A program made the translations under genes and the position numbers. DNA of 10,436 bases from an uncultured Rickettsiales bacterium. GTDB lineage: Bacteria > Pseudomonadota > Alphaproteobacteria > Rickettsiales > Deianiraeaceae. Numbering within the stretch: position 1 is the stretch's first letter; the number at the start of each line of letters is the position of its first letter. This document shows, one piece after another, positions 6,239-10,436 of this stretch. The notes beneath the pieces are model-generated. The model was not told where the DNA came from. It saw only the letters and a list, made by a program, of their open reading frames with translations, and did no database searches. Location: NCBI GenBank assembly GCA_937906355.1, contig CALCWF010000190.1, positions 1 to 10,436 of the forward strand. Direction: 5' to 3'.

Positions 6239-7414
6239 TTACAACTTATTTTTGTGTTTCATTATTTTGAAAAATTCATTCAACAAATACGCCGTATCGG
6301 GATTATCTTCGCAAAATGAGAAATTGTATCCTAGTATATTTTTCTCGTAGCAACGAAAGCCGACAATGTTTGCTTTCCCGTCGAGATATTCAGTTTTCAG
6401 TTGAGTTGATAGTTTTGTGATTTGTTTATAGTATTGTCGACTAACTTTTAGCACTTTATTGTCGAAATTTTTGATACAAAAATTGTTATAGTGAAAACAC
6501 GTGTTTTGATTTTGCGTTTCAGAGTCGAGTAATTCTGCGATAAGTAGTGAACCGAACTCAATTCCTAGCAAAGGAGCGTCATTGTTTATTAGTTTTAGTA
6601 TTTCGCGTTTAACCTCGTCTTTGACGAACTTGGTATCGCTCATCGAGTCCGATATCACGACGCCATCAATCTTATTGTCGTAATACAAATATCCGATTCT
6701 TTCGCATGTTTCTTCGTATGGTAATATTGTTACTGTGAAGTATTTTTGGAGTATTTTTTTCATTATTGAAGATATTCCAAAGTCAATGACTGCAATTTTA
6801 CATCTATTTTTAGTATTATTCAGTATATCTAGTTTATCGAAATTATTGTTCTTGTCTGGTTTCATTTCCGCAATATTATGTGGTAGATGTTGTTTGTGCT
6901 CCTTAAGAAAATCTATATCGTAAAAATGATCCGGCATATTTGATATTTTGCTGTTAATTTTTTCAAAAATATCTTTGTCATTTTTTTCTTCATTTGAAGG
7001 AAAGTGCAGTATGCATTTAATGTTATTAAACGTTTTATATTCATTGCTATCATCTAGCAAGCACGATATTAATTCAGGTTGAAAATCTGTGACGAAAGTT
7101 GCGTTTTTTAAAATTGAATCAGATTTTTCGTTATTTTTAATATCATTGAAATTTTCTGCCATACAGATAATGTGCTTATTCTTTTGTAGTTCGCCGATTG
7201 TTATATTTACGTTATCTGTGACAAATATCTGTCTTTCGTCGCTATTTTCATGCAGTTCTGATACGAAAAAGTTTCCGTCAACGAACGTCAAATATCCTGA
7301 AAAAGTTCCCGTTCTGCCTACAGCTTTCACTGCTATTTTTTTGTTATTTTCGAAGCAAAGCCAAGCATTTTTATCTCCATCCGTTTCGTAATTCTCGTTA
7401 ATAACAATATTCAT
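6239..7414 (-). CDS. CarA-like protein with degenerate glutaminase site
   Basis: This 391-residue protein has the length and layout of the small subunit of carbamoyl-phosphate synthase, which hydrolyses glutamine and feeds ammonia to CarB for pyrimidine and arginine synthesis. The N-terminus DKNAWLCFENN...GRTGTFSGYLTF (14-44) resembles the CarA start. The class I glutamine amidotransferase half begins at KIAVIDFGI (206-214), includes IDGVVIS (249-255) and PLLGIEFGSLLIAELL (281-296), and ends with DTAYLLNEFFKIM (373-385). Key residues are gone: the nucleophile Cys of GICLGHQ is Glu286, the SNGPGDP oxyanion loop reads SDSMSDT (255-261), and the HPE of the triad reads SFC (366-368). It cannot be a normal glutaminase. 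Options are a structural partner for an ammonia-using CarB, a repurposed protein, or an early-stage pseudogene with an intact frame. carB is not adjacent. Start is ATG 7414, without a Shine-Dalgarno. Confidence 0.75.
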   Translation of the reverse strand: MNIVINENYETDGDKNAWLCFENNKKIAVKAVGRTGTFSGYLTFVDGNFFVSELHENSDERQIFVTDNVNITIGELQKNKHIICMAENFNDIKNNEKSDSILKNATFVTDFQPELISCLLDDSNEYKTFNNIKCILHFPSNEEKNDKDIFEKINSKISNMPDHFYDIDFLKEHKQHLPHNIAEMKPDKNNNFDKLDILNNTKNRCKIAVIDFGISSIMKKILQKYFTVTILPYEETCERIGYLYYDNKIDGVVISDSMSDTKFVKDEVKREILKLINNDAPLLGIEFGSLLIAELLDSETQNQNTCFHYNNFCIKNFDNKVLKVSRQYYKQITKLSTQLKTEYLDGKANIVGFRCYEKNILGYNFSFCEDNPDTAYLLNEFFKIMKHKNKL

Positions 7415-7481
7415 AAAATCAGTTATCTATACGTTGTTTCAATACATTTACGCACTTTGCGTTAAGACATTAAAATACATA

Positions 7482-7513
7482 TTTATATATGCAATTTTTA
7501 TATATGCAATTTT
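7482..7513. repeat. Tandem 15-bp duplication at the tpiA stop codon
   Basis: The unit TATATATGCAATTTT is present twice in perfect tandem (7484-7498 and 7499-7513), with two further matching bases to the left. The right copy overlaps the tpiA stop codon (7512-7514), so the duplication lies mostly in the 97-bp spacer ahead of the carA-like gene. No stem-loop is apparent, so it does not look like a terminator. Confidence 0.88.
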
Positions 7514-8261
7514 ATATTTTTATATTTTCAAGTGCTTGACAGAACTCCTTCGTTTTTAGACTAAAACTGCCTATCAAGACGCCAGAGATATCTTTGTTTG
7601 ATAGCATTTCGTGTAGATTTTTATCGTTAACAGAGCCACCGTATACGACGTTCAAGGTTCTTACATCACACAACGAGTTAACCGTTTTTGTTATAAATTT
7701 TGCAATTGAAGAAATATCGTCTTGTGTTGGCGTTTTACCGGTTCCTATCGCCCAAATAGGTTCATATGCAACTACTAGATTTTCTAGTTTCTTTATGTCT
7801 TTTAACGCTGTTTTTATTTGATTTTCTAAGAAGACTTCCGTATCGCCAGATTTACGAATATCCGCATTCTCTCCGATACACAAAATAGGGCAAATAGAAG
7901 ATGATTGTAGGTTTTTAATTTTCTTATTTATATACTCGTCATTATCACAAATTGCACGTCTCTCGGAATGACCTACGATTACCGCTTTCGTGTCGCATTC
8001 TTCAAGCATTTCGACGCTCACCTCGCCGGTTGACGCTACCTCCGTTAGATGTGATACGTTTTGTGCTCCGATCGTGATTTGCGTATTGTCGTGTTCGAAT
8101 AAAATTCGACGTCCAAGATTTGCAAATTGCAAAGGAGGACAGACTATGATCTTTATATTTTCGTCTAACAATAGATCGCATAACGACTTGAAATATTCGA
8201 TAGTAAAATCATAGGTTCCGTACATTTTCCAGTTCGCTATGATAAGCTTTTCTTTCTTCAC
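7512..8261 (-). CDS. tpiA: Triosephosphate isomerase
   Basis: This glycolytic/gluconeogenic enzyme interconverts dihydroxyacetone phosphate and glyceraldehyde 3-phosphate in the cytosol. The 249-residue length is normal for the (beta/alpha)8 barrel. Active-site elements are all present: NWKM (10-13, N10 and K12), GHSERR (97-102, catalytic H98), AYEPIWAIGTGK (165-176, catalytic E167 and the mobile loop 6) and YGGSV (207-211). The final phosphate-binding segment reads GVLIGSFSL instead of the common GxLVGGASL, a modest deviation. The start is GTG 8261, which places NWKM at the usual position; no strong Shine-Dalgarno is seen. It is transcribed away from the divergent restriction-modification gene, with a 155-bp shared intergenic region. 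In reduced genomes this enzyme is often kept to make glycerol 3-phosphate for lipids, which would fit the nearby cdsA. Confidence 0.97.
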   Translation of the reverse strand: MKKEKLIIANWKMYGTYDFTIEYFKSLCDLLLDENIKIIVCPPLQFANLGRRILFEHDNTQITIGAQNVSHLTEVASTGEVSVEMLEECDTKAVIVGHSERRAICDNDEYINKKIKNLQSSSICPILCIGENADIRKSGDTEVFLENQIKTALKDIKKLENLVVAYEPIWAIGTGKTPTQDDISSIAKFITKTVNSLCDVRTLNVVYGGSVNDKNLHEMLSNKDISGVLIGSFSLKTKEFCQALENIKI

Positions 8262-8264
8262 GTT

Positions 8265-8292
8265 TCTATATCTAAAACTCTATACCTAAAAC
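8265..8292. repeat. Imperfect 2 x 14-bp tandem repeat before tpiA
   Basis: TCTATATCTAAAAC (8265-8278) is followed directly by TCTATACCTAAAAC (8279-8292), with one mismatch. It begins 3 bp upstream of the tpiA GTG. On the minus strand each unit contributes a TATAGA hexamer, which could serve as a -10 box, but I see no convincing -35 partner. Confidence 0.8.
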
Positions 8293-8331
8293 AATGTAGC
8301 AATAACGATTTTATTTAAAAGTCTATTTTTA

Positions 8332-8360
8332 TTGTCTATCTTTATATACTTTATTATAAT
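8332..8360 (+). promoter_or_regulatory. Sigma70-type promoter of the restriction-modification gene
   Basis: TTGTCT (8332-8337, 5/6 match to TTGACA) is followed after exactly 17 bp by a perfect TATAAT (8355-8360). Transcription would start near 8367, giving a leader of about 50 nt to ATG 8417. It is the best promoter match I found in the window. Confidence 0.7.
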
Positions 8361-8416
8361 TTGACATTTAGAAACGATTCTAAGTAGTCATCAAGGTTTA
8401 TGTAAGAATAAAAACT

Positions 8417-10436
8417 ATGTCATATTTAGGCGAAGAAGAAGTTATAAAAAGATTTAATAAAAAATATTTTGATAATAAAGCACAAATAGGACAAGTAGTA
8501 GACGAACATAGCAAAGTCGATATGTGTTTGTTTGATAAAAACAAAAATCCTTTGCTCTACATCGAGACGAAAGCACAAGGTGAAATATCTGATGAAAATC
8601 TAAATCTACAAGGAGAATTTCAAGATAAAGAATTAAGAAAGGCAATAGCACAAATAATTTTAACAAATAGAAAACAAGAGGATTTTTACGGAATTATCAA
8701 CAAAGTTGCTGTTGCTTATGTTGATTTGGAAGGCAATGATATTTTACACTACATAACTTGGGATGATAATTCTGTAATGGGAAATAATGATATAAATTGG
8801 AGAAGTGAAACACCAAGTCAGCCAACAGATTTTGCCGTTGAAAATATAAATGGAAGATTGATTGGGAAAATTACAACATACAAAAACGAAGAAATAAAAG
8901 AGTTTTACAAACATCTATACAACAATGAAGAGACAAATATACAAATTACATTAAAAAATGTTAAACTTGTTTTTGAATACTGGAAACAAAGAGTAAAGTT
9001 TAATCCAGAACCTGAAAATGAAAAGAAACAAGTATATTTATTCATTACTGATTTGATAAAAGGGACAAGTTATGAAAAGAAAATTATAAATGAACTCGGA
9101 ATGGAGCAATCAGTAAAAATTATAACTGATAAAATGGACTTATCAAAATATAAACTTTCTCCAGATAATGATGAACCAACAAAAATAGAATACGAACCAA
9201 CAAAAGGAACTATAAATTATTATGAAATTAAGAATATAAAACAATATAAACAATTTTGGAAAACTTATTTACGACCACCACACAGCAACGATTTTAAGGA
9301 AATTCACGAACATATAAATATACTTTTTACAGATGCTTATAGAAGAACAAGCGGGGCAGAATATACACATTATTGTTTTGTTAAAAAACAAAATGAATTT
9401 TTAAATAAATATTATGGAGAGAATTGGCAAGATGAATATATTGTTTTCGATCCTTGTTGTGGTGTTGGAAATCTTCAAGATGACTTTCCAGAAGATTATA
9501 TTAAAAATTATTGCTACCTTTCAACATTAGAACAAATGGATGTTGATAGATGCAAAAGTAAAGGGTTTGAAAATGTAAGAACTTTTGACTATTTAGCAGA
9601 TAATAAAGAACCAACTTTCAAATACAAGGGACAAGATTTGACAATAGACAAAATAGTAGAACAGGAAGGCAAAAAACTAATGGTTATAATGAACCCACCT
9701 TATCAAAGAAGAGGTGGAGAAAACACAGCAATCACATTTTTCAACAAAGTCTGCAAGTTGAAACCAGAGACGATTGTGTTTTATTATAATACAAATTCAT
9801 TTTGGTATGATGAAATAGATAATTATATTAACGCAGAATATAATGTTGTTTCTCATATAATGAGTACAAAAAAGAATACTTTTTTGTTAACAGATGGACC
9901 AATTTCACAAGTAATTTTTGATAAACATAAAGGAAAAACAATTGACAAAAATAATCTACCATTTGACAGATATGAATTTAGAGAAAAACTTGATACATTC
10001 GATTTTATAAAAACTTATACCTATATTCAAAAACCAAGTTTATTAGATGATATAAATGGTCATATAAAATCCTTCTCTCTCTCTCTCTCTCTTGGAAATT
10101 ATGTTTATCTATCTAATTGTATAAATCTTATAAATACTAAAACAAAGAATGAATTGAAAAAAATAACAATAGATAACTTGAAATATTGTTTATTATCCAA
10201 AGGTATTAACTTCAATACACATTGCAAGTATTTCGAAATAAACGAATATGTTTATAAAGGAGAAGTAGAAAATATACCGAAAGAACTTTTCAGTGATAGT
10301 ATCATGTTCTCTTTATATTATAAAGGTAATGGATTTTCAAACAAATCAAGTAGAAATTATATTATGCCATTTACAGCGGAAGAACTTGGTTGTGAAAAAA
10401 ATGATTTGAATGTTTTGTTTGGATATGTTGATGAGA
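8417..10436 (+). CDS. Type IIG-like restriction-modification enzyme (fused nuclease and adenine methyltransferase), 3' part beyond window
   Basis: The frame is open from ATG 8417 to the right edge (673 codons, no stop). Near the N-terminus, VD35 and IE50-T-K52 (D-x14-ExK) fit a PD-(D/E)xK nuclease motif in the usual hydrophobic setting. The methyltransferase part has the S-adenosylmethionine-binding motif I FDPCCGVGN (344-352) and motif IV NPPY (426-429), the signature of N6-adenine (gamma/Eco57I-like) methyltransferases. The region after about 450 is probably target recognition and contains a (CT)9 run coding F-S-L-S-L-S-L-G at 553-560. Cutting and methylating activities in one chain suggest type IIG. 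ATG 8417 lacks a clear Shine-Dalgarno. The gene is on the opposite strand from all others, has its own promoter, and is visibly poorer in CpG and richer in AGA/AAA codons than its neighbours, which suggests horizontal transfer. As sequenced it is in the ON frame. A stand-alone methylase with an inactive N-terminus cannot be excluded. Confidence 0.88.
   Translation, partial: MSYLGEEEVIKRFNKKYFDNKAQIGQVVDEHSKVDMCLFDKNKNPLLYIETKAQGEISDENLNLQGEFQDKELRKAIAQIILTNRKQEDFYGIINKVAVAYVDLEGNDILHYITWDDNSVMGNNDINWRSETPSQPTDFAVENINGRLIGKITTYKNEEIKEFYKHLYNNEETNIQITLKNVKLVFEYWKQRVKFNPEPENEKKQVYLFITDLIKGTSYEKKIINELGMEQSVKIITDKMDLSKYKLSPDNDEPTKIEYEPTKGTINYYEIKNIKQYKQFWKTYLRPPHSNDFKEIHEHINILFTDAYRRTSGAEYTHYCFVKKQNEFLNKYYGENWQDEYIVFDPCCGVGNLQDDFPEDYIKNYCYLSTLEQMDVDRCKSKGFENVRTFDYLADNKEPTFKYKGQDLTIDKIVEQEGKKLMVIMNPPYQRRGGENTAITFFNKVCKLKPETIVFYYNTNSFWYDEIDNYINAEYNVVSHIMSTKKNTFLLTDGPISQVIFDKHKGKTIDKNNLPFDRYEFREKLDTFDFIKTYTYIQKPSLLDDINGHIKSFSLSLSLGNYVYLSNCINLINTKTKNELKKITIDNLKYCLLSKGINFNTHCKYFEINEYVYKGEVENIPKELFSDSIMFSLYYKGNGFSNKSSRNYIMPFTAEELGCEKNDLNVLFGYVDE
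10075..10092 (+). repeat. (CT)9 dinucleotide microsatellite inside the restriction-modification gene
   Basis: Nine uninterrupted CT units lie in the coding strand, spanning codons 553-559 of the restriction-modification gene. In the sequenced state the frame continues to the window end. Removing one unit gives a TAA after the peptide WKLCLSI; adding one gives a TAA after LEIMFIYLIV. Any change not divisible by three units therefore truncates the protein just downstream, as expected for a slipped-strand phase-variation switch. Confidence 0.9.

Noticed and set aside
8454..8666. Minus-strand open frame of 70 codons
   Set aside because: It is antisense to the start of the restriction-modification gene, which has recognisable motifs and a good promoter.
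1..10436. CRISPR arrays, tRNA or rRNA genes, insertion sequences
   Set aside because: No regularly spaced repeats, tRNA cloverleaf signatures, rRNA motifs, transposase or integrase frames were seen on either strand.

Overview
The window is AT-rich and carries ten protein-coding genes. Nine lie head-to-tail on the minus strand and are mostly housekeeping genes; one, on the plus strand, enters at the right side and runs off the end. Reading along the minus strand (right to left), the order is tpiA, a CarA-like pseudoenzyme, uppS, cdsA, a prepilin-peptidase-like membrane protein, a small MerR-type regulator, def, an unrecognised one-TM protein, and groEL (cut by the left edge). Stop codons include TGA, so the standard bacterial code applies.

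Organism: the low GC, many weak or absent Shine-Dalgarno sequences, lysine/asparagine-rich proteins and degenerate enzymes suggest a reduced, probably host-associated bacterium. The MerR-type protein resembles the short alphaproteobacterial subgroup with an RFW...GRRYY pattern. With tpiA and a carA remnant this makes a Rickettsiales-like (or similarly reduced alphaproteobacterial) genome my best guess. This is inference; no rRNA gene is present to settle it.

Layout: 1-1318 groEL without an adjacent groES, behind a leader with an odd C-rich tract on its coding strand. 1521-2711 unknown protein. 2824-3288 peptide deformylase. 3396-3731 MerR-type regulator with a perfect 12-bp palindrome abutting its start codon. 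3886-6161 a tightly overlapping block uppS-cdsA-prepilin-peptidase-like (undecaprenyl-PP synthesis, CDP-diacylglycerol synthesis, and a membrane protein that keeps four zinc-type cysteines but lacks both protease aspartates). 6239-7414 a CarA homologue with every visible glutaminase catalytic residue replaced. 7512-8261 triosephosphate isomerase. The spacers on both sides of the carA-like gene and in front of tpiA each hold a short two-copy tandem duplication.

8417-10436 is a fused restriction-modification protein (type IIG-like): an N-terminal PD-(D/E)xK-like nuclease motif, a methyltransferase motif I (FDPCCGVGN) and an NPPY catalytic motif. It has its own good sigma70-type promoter and a base composition unlike the other genes, with CpG several-fold rarer, which points to horizontal acquisition. 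In its downstream part, probably in the target-recognition region, is a (CT)9 dinucleotide run. Loss or gain of one unit gives a stop codon within about ten codons, so this looks like a phase-variable restriction-modification switch, the most striking item in the window.
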